From: Natronomonas aquatica
GTDB taxonomy: Archaea; Halobacteriota; Halobacteria; Halobacteriales; Haloarculaceae
Direction of reading: 5' to 3'
NCBI RefSeq assembly: GCF_024449025.1
Contig: NZ_JAHLKM010000007.1
Span: 64,405-128,404, forward strand
Length of the DNA: 64,000 nt
Under the pieces are notes generated by a model. It searched no databases, was not told the DNA's origin, and saw nothing but the letters and a program-made list of their open reading frames with translations. The translations under genes were made by a program, and so were the position numbers. Below, one piece after another: positions 29,129 to 38,332 of the stretch (positions are counted from its first letter, which is position 1; the number at the start of each line of letters is the position of its first letter).

Positions 29129-30442
29129 TTAGCGCCTTTCGAGTTCGACACCGAGATCTGAGAACACCTCGAAAAACGACGGAAACGACACGTCGACGTC
29201 CTCGGCGCCCTCGATCGTCGTCTCGCCCTCCGCGAGGAGGGCGGCGACGGAAAGCGCCATGATGATCCGGTGGTCGTCGTGGCCCGCGACGGTCGCCCCT
29301 TCGAGGTCGCCGCCGTGGACACGGAGTTCGTCTTCTTGCTCCTCGATGTCGACGCCCATCTTTCGGAGTTCCGACGCCATCGCCGCGACGCGATCGGTCT
29401 CTTTCAGCCGGACGTGTGCGCAATCGGTGATCCGGGTCCTCCCCTCGGCTGCGGCGCCGAGTACCGCGATCGTCGGCAGTAGATCCGGCGTGTCCGCGAC
29501 ACCGACCTCGATACCCGAAAGCGGTGCCCGTCCGACCGCGATCCGTCCTGCCTCCCGATCCCACTCGATGTTGGCCCCCATCGATTCGAGGATCGACACG
29601 ATCGCGGCGTCGCCCTGTGCGCTCGGTCGGGCCCCCGCGACGACGAGTTCCCTGTCGGCGGCGAGCGCCCCGGCTGCCAGGAGATACGACATCGAGGAGA
29701 AATCGCCGGGTACGCGGTACTCCTCGTCCGCCGGGTCGTACTGCTGGGCGCCGTCGACGGCGAACCCCTCGGCACCGGCCGACCGAACCGCCGTGTCGTC
29801 GCCGCCGACCACCGACGCCTCCACGCCGAACGCCTCCAGCACCTCGAGAGTGATATCGACGTACGGCGCGGACTTGAGTTCGGTCGTGAGTTCGATCTCG
29901 ATCCCCCTGTCGGTGACGGCGCCGGCCATCAGGAGACCCGTGATGTACTGCGAGGAGACATCGCCCCTGATGGCCGTCGTTCCACCCTCGGTGCCGCCGC
30001 CGACGACGAGCGGCGCCTGTCCGTTCCCCCGTGTCGATTCGGCCCGAACGCCAAGCCCTTCGAGGGCGTCCAGGAGCGGACCCTGCGGTCGCGACCGGAG
30101 CGACGAATCGCCGGTGAGAACGGCGAGTCCCTCGACTAGCCCCGCCGTCGCGGTCGTCAGCCGCATCGTCGTTCCGCTGTTGGCACAGTCGATGACGTCG
30201 GCTGGCGTCCCCGGATCGCCGTCAAATCCCGTCACCTCGAGGTCGTCGCCGACCCGTTCCGTCCTGCCGCCGTAGGACTCCACCGCCCGTGCGGTCGCCG
30301 CGGTGTCGGCACTGAAAAGCGGGTTCCGAACAGTCGCGCCGTCGGCGTAACCGGCCGCGAGGATCGCGCGGTGGGTATAGCTCTTCGAGGGGGGCGCCCG
30401 TGCGGTACCGCCGACGCGGGACGGTGAAATCCGAACGTCCAT
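29129..30442 (-). CDS. aroA: 3-phosphoshikimate 1-carboxyvinyltransferase (EPSP synthase)
   Basis: A 437-residue enzyme of the shikimate pathway that joins phosphoenolpyruvate to shikimate 3-phosphate. Family motifs are [14 protein letters not shown] near the start, [48 protein letters not shown] and GHDDHRI. The ATG at 30442 ([12 protein letters not shown]) is the normal start; the frame stays open far upstream only by chance, antisense to the peptidase gene. tyrA, another aromatic gene, lies about 1.7 kb away. It is convergent with the PadR gene and divergent from the M24 peptidase. Confidence 0.97.
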   Translation of the reverse strand: MDVRISPSRVGGTARAPPSKSYTHRAILAAGYADGATVRNPLFSADTAATARAVESYGGRTERVGDDLEVTGFDGDPGTPADVIDCANSGTTMRLTTATAGLVEGLAVLTGDSSLRSRPQGPLLDALEGLGVRAESTRGNGQAPLVVGGGTEGGTTAIRGDVSSQYITGLLMAGAVTDRGIEIELTTELKSAPYVDITLEVLEAFGVEASVVGGDDTAVRSAGAEGFAVDGAQQYDPADEEYRVPGDFSSMSYLLAAGALAADRELVVAGARPSAQGDAAIVSILESMGANIEWDREAGRIAVGRAPLSGIEVGVADTPDLLPTIAVLGAAAEGRTRITDCAHVRLKETDRVAAMASELRKMGVDIEEQEDELRVHGGDLEGATVAGHDDHRIIMALSVAALLAEGETTIEGAEDVDVSFPSFFEVFSDLGVELERR

Positions 30443-30538
30443 ACCGGCCGCTCGCGGGCCGTCGGCAAATGCCTGCCGGCTCGAAGCCCGACGGTCGCAG
30501 GCGGTAAGGGCTATGTGTCCCCCGTCCTGTATGCCGGT

Positions 30539-31714
30539 ATGGATCTCTCCGAACTCGATTCGTTCCTCGATCGGACCGACCTCGACGGCTACCTGATCGA
30601 GGCCGACGGCGAGGATCCCTCCCAGCGGTACCTCTCGGGCTTTACCGCCCCCGACCCGTTCGTGACGCTGTACACCGGCGAGACACGGCTTTTGACCTCG
30701 GCGTTGGAGTACGGCCGCGCGAAACGGACCGCCCGCGCCGACGGCGTCGAGCGCCACGCCGAGTTCGATCACAAGGCGTTCGTCGCCGAGTACGGCCCGA
30801 CCGAAGGCAAACACCGGACGATCGCGGCGTTTCTCGACGCCCACGATGTCGAACGCGTCGCCGTCCCGGAGGACTTCCCGATCGGGACCGCCGACGGCCT
30901 CCGGGAACTCGGCGTGGCGGTACAGACCGATACTGACGCCATCGTCGAATCGATCCGGGCGACGAAGACTGACCGCGAGATCGACCACATCCGGGCGGCC
31001 CAGAGCGCAAACGAGGCCGCGATGGCCCGCGCCGAGGAACTGCTCGGGGCCGCGTCGGTCGACGGCGGGCGGCTCGTCTACGAGGGCGAACCGCTGACCT
31101 CCGAACGGCTCAAGGAGGCCATCGAGATCGACCTGTTGCGGAACGGCTACGCGCTCGACGAGACGATCGTCGCCTGCGGCGCCGACGCGGCCGATCCCCA
31201 CGACCGGGGGTCCGGACCGCTCGAAGCCGGCGAGCCGATCATCGTCGATATCTTTCCCAGATCGAAGGAGACTGGCTATTACGGCGATCTCACCCGGACG
31301 TTCTGTGTCGGCGAGCCCTCCGAGACGGTCCAGTCGTGGTACGATCTCACCCTCGAAGCCCAGCGGGCCGCCCTCGAGGTGATCGAAGCGGGCGTTTCCG
31401 GGAGCGAGGTCCACGACGCCGTCTGTGACATCTACGAGGATGCCGGACTCCCGACGCTACGCGCAGACGGGGACGCCGAGACCGGGTTCATCCACACGAC
31501 CGGCCACGGGATCGGCCTCGATATCCACGAGTACCCCCGCCTCTCCGAACAGGAGATCGAACTCGAAGCCGGCAACGTCGTGACGGTCGAGCCGGGGCTG
31601 TACGATCCGACCGTCGGCGGCGTCCGTATCGAGGATCTGGTCGTCGTCACCGAGGACGGCCACGAGAACCTCACGAGCTACGAAAAGGAGCTACCCGTCG
31701 ACCCGGATCGGTGA
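30539..31714 (+). CDS. M24 family metallopeptidase (Xaa-Pro peptidase)
   Basis: A 391-residue aminopeptidase P/prolidase-type enzyme. An N-terminal creatinase-like domain (about 1-130) precedes the pita-bread catalytic domain. The dimetal ligands are visible: Asp in IIVDIFP, Asp in [12 protein letters not shown], His in [15 protein letters not shown], Glu in VEPGLYDP and Glu in RIEDLVVV. The ATG at 30539 is preferred to a GTG eight codons earlier. It removes residues before proline from peptides. The reverse-strand monooxygenase pseudogene overlaps its last 24 bases. Confidence 0.92.
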   Translation: MDLSELDSFLDRTDLDGYLIEADGEDPSQRYLSGFTAPDPFVTLYTGETRLLTSALEYGRAKRTARADGVERHAEFDHKAFVAEYGPTEGKHRTIAAFLDAHDVERVAVPEDFPIGTADGLRELGVAVQTDTDAIVESIRATKTDREIDHIRAAQSANEAAMARAEELLGAASVDGGRLVYEGEPLTSERLKEAIEIDLLRNGYALDETIVACGADAADPHDRGSGPLEAGEPIIVDIFPRSKETGYYGDLTRTFCVGEPSETVQSWYDLTLEAQRAALEVIEAGVSGSEVHDAVCDIYEDAGLPTLRADGDAETGFIHTTGHGIGLDIHEYPRLSEQEIELEAGNVVTVEPGLYDPTVGGVRIEDLVVVTEDGHENLTSYEKELPVDPDR

Positions 31715-32019
31715 TCGGAGGTCCGGTTCGGTCGCCTCCTCGATGTCGGACCGGAGGACTTCGGGCTCGCCGGCGAGGAGATCGGGTAAGGCGGCCTCGA
31801 ATTCCCGGAAACGGTCGGTTTAGGTGTGGGATTCGAAGGCCTCGGCGTCTTCATACTGTTCGAAACATCGAATCGTGTTCCCCTCCAGGACATCTGTCGC
31901 CGCCCGGTACCAACCATCCCGTCCTCTCCGTTCGACTTCTCGACGAGTGTCCGACGAGATCGAGCGCCTCCCCCGCGGCTCTCCGGATCGATCCGAAAGG
32001 CTGCGCGTAGTGCGATCAT
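31691..32019 (-). pseudogene. Decayed antibiotic-biosynthesis-monooxygenase (ABM) domain gene
   Basis: Reading the minus strand from the ATG at 32019 gives MIALRAAFRIDPESR in one frame. The text EALDLV then appears in a second frame, TLVEKSNGEDGMV again in the first, and YRAATDVLEGNTIRCFEQYE in the third. Next come FESHT, an in-frame TAA, TDRFREFEAALPDLLAGEPE and on to a TAG at 31691-31693. Together this spells a complete ABM-type protein of about 105 residues (quinol-monooxygenase-like) broken by several frameshifts and one stop. It overlaps the end of the M24 peptidase gene. No intact copy is in the window. Confidence 0.8.
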
Positions 32020-32101
32020 CGTACGGTGGACCCAGCGTCTTCGAATAAAAAGTGCTGTCAAGAGACGAACCTCTTTTGAACGCCGCGGGGCAACCGGAGG
32101 T

Positions 32102-32833
32102 ATGCAACTGCTGGTCGTCGGGGCGGGAGAGATGGGCCGGTGGTTCGCCCGCGAGAGCGGCGCCGGTACGGTTGCCTTCGCCGACCGCGACCCGGAGACC
32201 GCGCGGGAGGCGGCCGCGGCGATCGCGGGGTCTCGGGCCGTGCCGCTGGATACCGACGAGACCTTTGACGTCGTCTGTCACGCCGTGCCTATGTCCTCGA
32301 CCCCGGCGGCGATCGAGGCGCACGCCGGAAAGGCGACCGGGGCGGTCGTCGACGTCGCCGGAGAGATGCGTGACTCGGTTGCGGCGCTGGAGAGCCACGC
32401 CGAGAGTCGAGCGTGTGCGAGCTTTCACCCGCTGTTTTCGGCGTCGAACGCGCCGGGAAACGTGCCGAGCGTGGTCGTCCGCGACGGTCCGGCGATCGGC
32501 CGACTCCGTTCGGCCCTCGAGGCGGCCGGCAACGAGGTGTTCGAGACGACAGTCGAGGAGCACGACCGGGCGATGGAGACTGTCCAGGCGAAGGCCCACA
32601 CTGCCGTCCTTGCCTACGCGCTCGCTGCCGAGGAGATCGATCCGCGGTTCCAGACGGCGTTTTCCGAGCCGCTCTCGGAGCTGGTAGAGAGACTCACCGG
32701 CGACACGCCGGAGGTGTACGCGGAGATCCAGGCGCGCTTCGACGGCAGCACCCCAGTCGCCGACGCCGCCGCCGAGATCGCCGCCGCTGACGCCGAGACC
32801 TTCGTCGAACTCTACGAGGAGGCGGGGGAATGA
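32102..32833 (+). CDS. tyrA: Prephenate/arogenate dehydrogenase
   Basis: A 243-residue NAD(P)-dependent dehydrogenase of tyrosine synthesis. The N-terminal Rossmann motif VVGAGEMGRWFARE is followed by the family pattern CHAVPMSST and SFHPLFSA with the conserved His. It lacks a fused chorismate mutase, as is usual for this short haloarchaeal form. The ATG at 32102 is chosen because the longer upstream frame runs antisense over the ABM pseudogene. The Rsm22-like gene starts inside its stop (ATGA overlap), indicating translational coupling. aroA is nearby. Confidence 0.9.
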   Translation: MQLLVVGAGEMGRWFARESGAGTVAFADRDPETAREAAAAIAGSRAVPLDTDETFDVVCHAVPMSSTPAAIEAHAGKATGAVVDVAGEMRDSVAALESHAESRACASFHPLFSASNAPGNVPSVVVRDGPAIGRLRSALEAAGNEVFETTVEEHDRAMETVQAKAHTAVLAYALAAEEIDPRFQTAFSEPLSELVERLTGDTPEVYAEIQARFDGSTPVADAAAEIAAADAETFVELYEEAGE

Positions 32834-34224
32834 CCGACACCGAAGGGATCATCGACACCGCCCGGTATCTCCGGGGCGTCCGGCCGATCGACCCCGAAGA
32901 GATCTACGAGTACGTCGAGGGCCGGCCCCACCCGGCGGTGGTCAGACGGACGCTCAGGGAGAACGCATTCGAGATCGGGCTCCGCGAGCGCGAGGACGGC
33001 ACGTTCGTCCCCGTCGAGGAGGGGTCGATCACGCCGGCGTTCGACGGCATCGGGCGGTTCCCGGAGTCCTACGCCCGGCGCTTGGAGGAACTGCTCGTCG
33101 ACCGCTACGGCCCGGATTGGGCCGAGAGCGAGGCTGGCGACCGGCTCCGAGCGCGGATCGACGAACTGAAGACCGCTTATTTCGCCGACGAGCCCATCAC
33201 CTACGACGAGGAGACGGCTCTCGCGTACGCGCTGTATCACCTCCCGGACTACTACGCGGCGATCCAGTACGCCCTCGACGAACTCGGGAGCCAGGGGCTC
33301 TTCTCCCGGCGGCTTCGGATCCTCGAGATCGGTGCCGGGGTCGGCGGGCCGGCGCTCGGAACCTGTGAGTACTTTCCTCAGGGGACTCTCGTCGAATACG
33401 ACGCCGTCGAGCCGAGCGCGGCCGCCGACGTCCTCGAGTGGATGCTCGGACCGACCCGAAACGGGTTCGACGCGACGGTCAGCCGCGAAACGGCCGAGTC
33501 CTTCATCCCCGAGAACGAGTACGACCTCGTCGTCTTCGCGAACGTCCTCTCGGAGCTCGATTCGCCGGTCGACGTCGCCGCGCGGTACCTGAAGGCCCTG
33601 GAACCGGACGGGACGTTGCTCGCGCTGTCGCCGGCCGAAGAGCGGACCGCGACCCGGCTCCGGGAGATCGAACGGGCCGTGCTCGACCGTCGCCCGGACG
33701 TGACCGTCTACGCGCCGACGATCCGTCTGTGGCCCGGCGAATCGCCGGGGGATCGCGGCTGGACGTTCACCCGGAAACCCGACACCGAGCCGCCGGCGTT
33801 CCAAGAGCGGTTCGACGCCGCCGGGGCCGACGACGGAACCTATCTCAACACGACCGTCCAGTTCGCGTACCTGCTTTTGCGGACGGACGGCCGGCGGGCG
33901 ATCGAGTACGAACCGGACCCCGATCGGGTCGCGAAGATGGCCGAGACGGAGCGTCACGTCACCGAACGGATCGACCTCGACGCGCTGAAACTGTCGCCGG
34001 ATCTGGCCGAGGACGGCAACCCGCTTTTCAAGATCAGCGACGGCTCCGAGCGGACGGACCACTACGCCGTCCTGACGCGACGGTCGGCGCTGAACGAGGA
34101 CCTCGAGGCGGCACCCTACGGTGCGTTGCTCCGCTTCGAGAACGTCCTGGTCCTCTGGAACGACGACGAGGAAGCCTACAACCTCGTCGTCGACGACGGA
34201 ACGGTCGTCGACCGACTCGCCTGA
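32830..34224 (+). CDS. Rsm22-like SAM-dependent methyltransferase
   Basis: A 464-residue protein with a helical N-terminal part and a class I methyltransferase core from about residue 155 (LRILEIGAGVGGPALG, then DAVEPS). VVFANVLSEL and LLALSPAEE follow the fold. It resembles the Rsm22 family linked to small-subunit ribosome assembly or rRNA methylation. The C-terminal about 130 residues, including FENVLVLWN, form an added domain typical of haloarchaeal members. It is translationally coupled to tyrA, a persistent but unexplained pairing. Confidence 0.75.
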   Translation: MTDTEGIIDTARYLRGVRPIDPEEIYEYVEGRPHPAVVRRTLRENAFEIGLREREDGTFVPVEEGSITPAFDGIGRFPESYARRLEELLVDRYGPDWAESEAGDRLRARIDELKTAYFADEPITYDEETALAYALYHLPDYYAAIQYALDELGSQGLFSRRLRILEIGAGVGGPALGTCEYFPQGTLVEYDAVEPSAAADVLEWMLGPTRNGFDATVSRETAESFIPENEYDLVVFANVLSELDSPVDVAARYLKALEPDGTLLALSPAEERTATRLREIERAVLDRRPDVTVYAPTIRLWPGESPGDRGWTFTRKPDTEPPAFQERFDAAGADDGTYLNTTVQFAYLLLRTDGRRAIEYEPDPDRVAKMAETERHVTERIDLDALKLSPDLAEDGNPLFKISDGSERTDHYAVLTRRSALNEDLEAAPYGALLRFENVLVLWNDDEEAYNLVVDDGTVVDRLA

Positions 34225-34279
34225 AACCGACGGCGGGGCTATCAGCAGCGGTAAGACCCCCCGGCTCGAACCGGAAGGC

Positions 34280-34402
34280 ATGGACGCCGAGTCGACCGTT
34301 CGGTCCTACTACGGGACGTTCCGGACCGATCTCTCCGAACAGACGGCGACGCCGTGGCGGCCCCTCGGCATGCAGGCCTCCGTTCCGGAGGCGGGCGGCT
34401 AG
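34280..34402 (+). CDS. Small 40-residue protein
   Basis: A short frame starting MDAESTVRSYYGTFRTD and ending in the TAG at 34400-34402. The N-terminal part looks like a real protein, with codon use like its neighbours. Its stop overlaps the GTG start of the next membrane protein (TAGTG), which argues for coupled translation. No domain is recognised. Confidence 0.55.
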   Translation: MDAESTVRSYYGTFRTDLSEQTATPWRPLGMQASVPEAGG

Positions 34403-34638
34403 TGGTCGACCCCATCCCCGATGAAGATCGTGCCCGGACGCTCCGGTGGGTGAAAGTCGGGGCTGTCCTGCTCGTGGGACTCTCGGCTGGACTCATCGCG
34501 GTTCAGGGCGGGGCTTCACCGGATATGATCGCCGTCTCGGTCGCGGCCGGCCTGCTCGTCGGGGGCACGCTCGTCCGGTATCTCGCTCCGGACGCCGACG
34601 CGATTGCGCCGGCGACGGAACGACGGTACCGGGAGTGA
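34402..34638 (+). CDS. Small two-helix membrane protein
   Basis: A 78-residue protein read from a GTG start overlapping the preceding stop. It has two hydrophobic segments, WVKVGAVLLVGLSAGLIAVQ and MIAVSVAAGLLVGGTLVRYL, with a short acidic tail (PDADAIAPATERRYRE). An ATG 48 bases earlier in the same frame would add 16 residues that duplicate the coding end of the upstream small gene, so GTG is preferred. The function is unknown. Confidence 0.6.
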   Translation: MVDPIPDEDRARTLRWVKVGAVLLVGLSAGLIAVQGGASPDMIAVSVAAGLLVGGTLVRYLAPDADAIAPATERRYRE

Positions 34639-34661
34639 CGTGACACGGTGACCGGTGGGAC

Positions 34662-34997
34662 TCACCCGCTGGATCCGTCGGCTGCACCGTTTACCGACAT
34701 GGAACCCCCCGAGAGATCGGCGACACACTGACGGCAGAACTGAAACGACGGATCGTTCGGGACGCCACAGACCGGACACGGTATTGTCGATCGGTCTCCG
34801 CCCTGTTCGGTATCGCCCCCCGGCCCCATCGTAGTCGTCTCGTCGGATGCCTTCGATCCCATCCGCTCGACCGCGTCGGCCGTCGACTCCGTCTTCTTCG
34901 GCTCGGCAGACAGGACCCGGTAGAGATACACCGCGAACACCGCGTGAACCCCCACGAGCAAGGCGGCGATGGCGCCAGCGGTGACGAGTTCTTCCAT
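34662..34997 (-). CDS. Membrane-anchored zinc-ribbon protein
   Basis: A 111-residue protein with one N-terminal transmembrane helix (about 3-28, MEELVTAGAIAALLVGVHAVF). A linker follows, then a C-terminal zinc ribbon with CPVC and CRQC pairs in the pattern IPCPVCGVPNDPSFQFCRQC. This layout is common in small haloarchaeal proteins of unknown role. The ATG at 34997 is supported by a TATA element (aatatttaaat, 35023-35033) near -27; a TTG two codons earlier is less likely. Confidence 0.75.
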   Translation of the reverse strand: MEELVTAGAIAALLVGVHAVFAVYLYRVLSAEPKKTESTADAVERMGSKASDETTTMGPGGDTEQGGDRSTIPCPVCGVPNDPSFQFCRQCVADLSGGSMSVNGAADGSSG

Positions 34998-35182
34998 GCC
35001 CAATATTAGTCTATGATTCGATAATATTTAAATGTCCGCCGGTGCCCCGATGCAGGTTCCGTCCGGCTGCCGTTTTGACCGTCGATGGCTGCGTTCTCCC
35101 GGGCAGCGAGTGGCGCCGACCACGAGCGATATTTGAACATCAACGGGTCCTTGCTTCCCCCTTTCGGAGGTTAGAGACCGGT

Positions 35183-35609
35183 ATGGAATACTTCGTCGCG
35201 ACGGACGGATCGGCGGTCAGCGAACTCGCGATCGAACACGCCGCAAGCGATCCGAGCGTCCGGGGTACTCCCCTCGAGATCGTCCACGTGCTGACGCCGA
35301 ATGCAGAGTTGGTCGTCGGGCTCAAACGTCTCGGCGGAGAGAAAGCAATACAACGCGGAAAGCGGACACTGAACTGAGCCACGAGATCGCACGCGAGATC
35401 GCCCGGGTGTACGATGCCGACATCGAGATCGAACCGCAGCTCCTGTCCGGCTACCCGCCCGAGGCGATCACGGACCACGTCGAATCGACGAAGGTGACCC
35501 GGATCTACGCGGGCAACCGCGGCCGCTCGGGGGATCGTGAACCCGCCGTCGGGAGTGTCGCGAAGCCGCCATCGAGAGGGCGACAGTCCCGCTGTCGGTC
35601 GTCAGATAA
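35183..35609 (+). pseudogene. Decayed universal stress protein gene
   Basis: The frame from ATG 35183 gives MEYFVATDGSAVSELAIEHA and EIVHVLTPNAEL, then stops after GKRTLN. A one-base shift restores HEIAREIARVYDADIEIEPQ, GYPPEAITDHVEST and IYAGNRGRSGDREPAVGSV. A second one-base shift restores AAIERATVPLSVVR and a stop at 35607-35609. The whole is a Usp protein of about 140 residues with two single-base deletions. The ATP-binding glycine motif is still readable. Unless the shifts are sequencing errors it is inactive. Confidence 0.82.
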
Positions 35610-35779
35610 CGCCGATACGGGATTCAGAGCCTCATGCTTTAGGTTGCGTTCGCGAGCGCCTCCCGACGGGGCGAGCCCAAAAACCGATCCGGGGTCTCTT
35701 TCGGAACCCCCGCGGTCCGGTGGCTCCGTGAAAGCGTATAAACAGTTATCAGTTCTCTGTCTGTAGCCACGATCTACCC

Positions 35780-36763
35780 ATGTCCGAGTCTGCGTCTATC
35801 GACGTCTTGGTCCGTCAGAAAGGGGCACACGGTCTCTCGACGGACACGTATGCGAACGCGCTCCGCGATCGACTGCCGAACTACTCGGTCCGGAAGGCGT
35901 CGACGCCCGCCGAGGAACGGGAGCTGATCCGAACGGCCGACGTCGTTACCGGCGTATCGATCCCGCAAGAACTGATCGCGGAGGCATCGCGATTGCGGCT
36001 CTTTGCCTGCACGTGGGCTGGAACCGGCCACGTCCCGATGGAGGAACTACAGCAGGCCGGTGTCGCCGTCACCAACGCCTCGGGGGTCCACGCCCCGAAC
36101 ATCGCGGAGACGGTCCTCGGCCACATACTGGTGTTTGCCCGGCGCATCCACGAAGGTTGGAAACGAAAACAGCGCCGGGAGTGGCGTCACTTCCAGATGG
36201 ACGAACTCAAAGGGAGCACTGTGACGGTCGTCGGTCAGGGGCCGATCGGCCAGGCGATCGTCACCCGGCTGGCGGGGTTCGAGGTGGAGACGGTCGGCGT
36301 CCGCTACACCCCCGAGAAGGGCGGCCCGGCGGACCGGGTCATCGGCTTCGATCCGGAGGACTTTCACGCCGCGCTCGCCGAGACGGACTATCTCGTCCTC
36401 GCGAGCCCGCTGACCGAGACGACACGCGGACTCGTCGACGGGACGGCGCTCGAGATCCTCGGACCCGACGCGTTTCTCATCAACATCGCTCGGGGCGGAC
36501 TGATCGAAACGGAGGCGCTCGTCGACGCGATCAGATCACAGTTCCTCCGGGGCGCCGCGCTCGACGTCACGGACCCGGAGCCGTTGCCGACCGATCATCC
36601 GCTCTGGACGTTCGAGAACGTCTTCATCACGCCGCATAACGCCGGCCACTCACCCGAACACTGGCCCCGGCTCGCCGATATCGTGGCCGAAAACGTCCGC
36701 CGCCTCGAGGAGACGGACGACCTCGAGTCCCTCGAAAATCTCGTTTCGGCACCGGGGACGTAG
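35780..36763 (+). CDS. D-2-hydroxyacid dehydrogenase
   Basis: A 327-residue NAD(P)-dependent dehydrogenase. The nucleotide motif is VVGQGPIGQAI. The catalytic Arg lies in INIARGGLIETEAL, the Glu in LDVTDPEPLP and the His in ITPHNAGHSPEHW. The segment SGVHAPNIAETVLGH matches the family. It differs in many positions from the copy at 22169, so the substrates may differ. It follows the decayed Usp gene and precedes tRNA-Ser. Substrate unknown. Confidence 0.9.
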   Translation: MSESASIDVLVRQKGAHGLSTDTYANALRDRLPNYSVRKASTPAEERELIRTADVVTGVSIPQELIAEASRLRLFACTWAGTGHVPMEELQQAGVAVTNASGVHAPNIAETVLGHILVFARRIHEGWKRKQRREWRHFQMDELKGSTVTVVGQGPIGQAIVTRLAGFEVETVGVRYTPEKGGPADRVIGFDPEDFHAALAETDYLVLASPLTETTRGLVDGTALEILGPDAFLINIARGGLIETEALVDAIRSQFLRGAALDVTDPEPLPTDHPLWTFENVFITPHNAGHSPEHWPRLADIVAENVRRLEETDDLESLENLVSAPGT

Positions 36764-36827
36764 GGTGGTCTCACGGATGAGGAGGGTCTTCGCGGGATCC
36801 GGTCCGGACGTTCGAAACGGACGGTGA

Positions 36828-36912
36828 CGGTGGGACTGGGATTCGAACCCAGGAACCCCTCACGGGGACCGGTTTTCAAGACCGGCGCAATGGGCCGCTC
36901 TGCCATCCCACC
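36828..36912 (-). tRNA. tRNA-Ser (UGA)
   Basis: On the minus strand a class II tRNA of 85 bases is seen. The acceptor stem GGTGGGA pairs with TCCCACC, with G as discriminator. The anticodon loop CTTGAAA sits between CCGGT and ACCGG. A long variable arm (CCCCGTGAGGGG) and the T loop GTTCGAATC are present. CCA is not encoded. Confidence 0.95.
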
Positions 36913-36973
36913 ACAGTCGTACGTAGTTTCGGCCGCGTATAAGACCTGTCGGTTAGGTGCTGGACGGCATGTG

Positions 36974-37123
36974 CTACTCAGTTCGGCCCTCAAACGTACT
37001 CACGTTCGAGATCGTCGCCGCGTAGGTCCGCTCGCAGTCCTCGCATCGGACGGTCGTACTGATCTCACTCCCCGGCACCGTTCGCTCGGACAGTGTCGAT
37101 CCACACTCGTAGCCGAACCACAT
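36974..37123 (-). CDS. 49-residue CxxC miniprotein
   Basis: An uninterrupted frame from ATG 37123 to TAG 36974-36976 encodes 49 residues beginning MWFGYECGSTLSERT, with CEDC near residue 28 and one further cysteine at position 7. The composition is acidic and haloarchaea-like. Three cysteines in this spacing recall the small zinc-finger miniproteins frequent in Haloferax, although the fourth ligand is not evident. A TATA-like run (tatttaat on the minus strand, about 37153-37160) lies about 35 bases upstream. It sits just upstream of tRNA-Ser on the same strand. Confidence 0.6.
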   Translation of the reverse strand: MWFGYECGSTLSERTVPGSEISTTVRCEDCERTYAATISNVSTFEGRTE

Positions 37124-37252
37124 CAGTCCCGTGTGGATCGGTCACGTGGGAGATTAAATACAGTTCTCAGAGCTGAGTACAGTTCCTAACATGTACGCCG
37201 TGGCCGGTGACTCCCCAGAATCCGAAATCGATCCACCCGTTCGATTCTTCCG

Positions 37253-37990
37253 TTACCGGTCGATCGACAGTCCGCCGTCGCCGGCCGAGACGACGAGATC
37301 GCTCCCGTCGATCCACGCCGCGAGGTGCGGCGGCACGATCGCGTCGGCTCGCCGCCGCGTCCGGACCGCGAGGACGACCTCGGCCAGATCGGCGGCGGTC
37401 TCCAGATACGGTTTGGTCTCGAGGAAATCGACACCGAGCCCCGCATCGACCGCCCGGTCGGTCAGCGTCCCGATCGCCGGCGGCGCATAACAGTTCGTGA
37501 AGTCGATCGGCTCGCCGAAGGCTGCGTAGCCGACCCGGCCGCCGGGGGCCGACCCGAGGACGACCGGGGCGCTTCGGAGCTTCATCGCCGCGCTGTCGAT
37601 GTCGGTGCGGGCGAGCAGGGCCGCCTCCGGGCGGGCGATGCCGACCGAGCCGACTCCCTCGGTCTCCAGCAGGTGGGTCGCCGTGTTGCCGACGCGACCG
37701 GCGAACGTCTCGCCGACCTGGGGTTCGAAACGGATCGACTCGGGATCGAGGACGTCCGATAGCAGCTCCCGGAGTTCGGCCTCCGCGTCAGCGTCGATCC
37801 CGAGGGCGTCGGCCGGCCGGTAGTTCACGAGCGTCTCGCCGCCGCTCCGGTCGGCAGCGAGTACCGTATCTTTCAGGAGGGCCGTATAGAGGTCGGCCGC
37901 TTCGCTCGCCGAGAGCGGCGTCGTCTCGGCGAGCGTCGACAGGGCGGTTACCGGCCGGGGCGGATCGGCGAGGACGACGACGGTGGTCAT
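37253..37990 (-). CDS. DUF2064-like (CofC/MobA-fold) protein
   Basis: A 245-residue protein starting MTTVVVLADPPRP. It has the alpha/beta flavour of glycosyltransferase-A or nucleotidyltransferase folds: LVNYRPADALG, SVGIARPEAALLARTDIDSA and VVLGSAPGGRVGYAAFG. This resembles DUF2064/CofC-type proteins, but the assignment is tentative. The ATG at 37990 is used because the upstream extension is antisense to the next promoter. It is divergent from the small membrane protein at 38110. Confidence 0.6.
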   Translation of the reverse strand: MTTVVVLADPPRPVTALSTLAETTPLSASEAADLYTALLKDTVLAADRSGGETLVNYRPADALGIDADAEAELRELLSDVLDPESIRFEPQVGETFAGRVGNTATHLLETEGVGSVGIARPEAALLARTDIDSAAMKLRSAPVVLGSAPGGRVGYAAFGEPIDFTNCYAPPAIGTLTDRAVDAGLGVDFLETKPYLETAADLAEVVLAVRTRRRADAIVPPHLAAWIDGSDLVVSAGDGGLSIDR

Positions 37991-38109
37991 GCGCCGACGT
38001 TGGCTCCCGTCGTTTATTGGCCCTCCGGAAGCGACCGGCGTCGCCGACACCCCCGTCGGCCCGTCCCACGATGCGGTGTGTTTTATATGCTTCCGCACGA
38101 CATCCGGGT

Positions 38110-38328
38110 ATGGACTGGCCTAAACTCCTCTCGGTTGCGATCGTGCTCCTCGTCATCGTCTGGAGCGCCGGGGCGACCGTCGAGTTGATCGCGACGACGC
38201 TCTCGATCGGACCGAACGTGGTCCCCGCCGCCGTGGCCGTGGCGTTCCTCGCTTTCGCGCTGGTCGTGGCGATCGGCGTCGGCGCGCGGAGCAGGCGGTG
38301 GCTCGAGAACCCGCGGTCGTACTGGTAG
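38110..38328 (+). CDS. Small two-helix membrane protein
   Basis: A 72-residue protein with two hydrophobic helices, WPKLLSVAIVLLVIVWSAGA and VVPAAVAVAFLAFALVVAIG, and a basic C-terminus (RSRRWLENPRSYW). A TATA element (ttttatatg, 38081-38089) lies near -25, so the start at 38110 is well placed for a leaderless transcript. The Nmad3 gene follows after four bases, sharing the transcript. The function is unknown. Confidence 0.72.
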   Translation: MDWPKLLSVAIVLLVIVWSAGATVELIATTLSIGPNVVPAAVAVAFLAFALVVAIGVGARSRRWLENPRSYW

Positions 38329-38332
38329 GAGG

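Noticed and set aside
30443..31414. N-terminal extension of aroA to 761 residues
   Set aside because: The extension is the reverse complement of the M24 peptidase. The conserved EPSP synthase start [12 protein letters not shown] lies at 30442.
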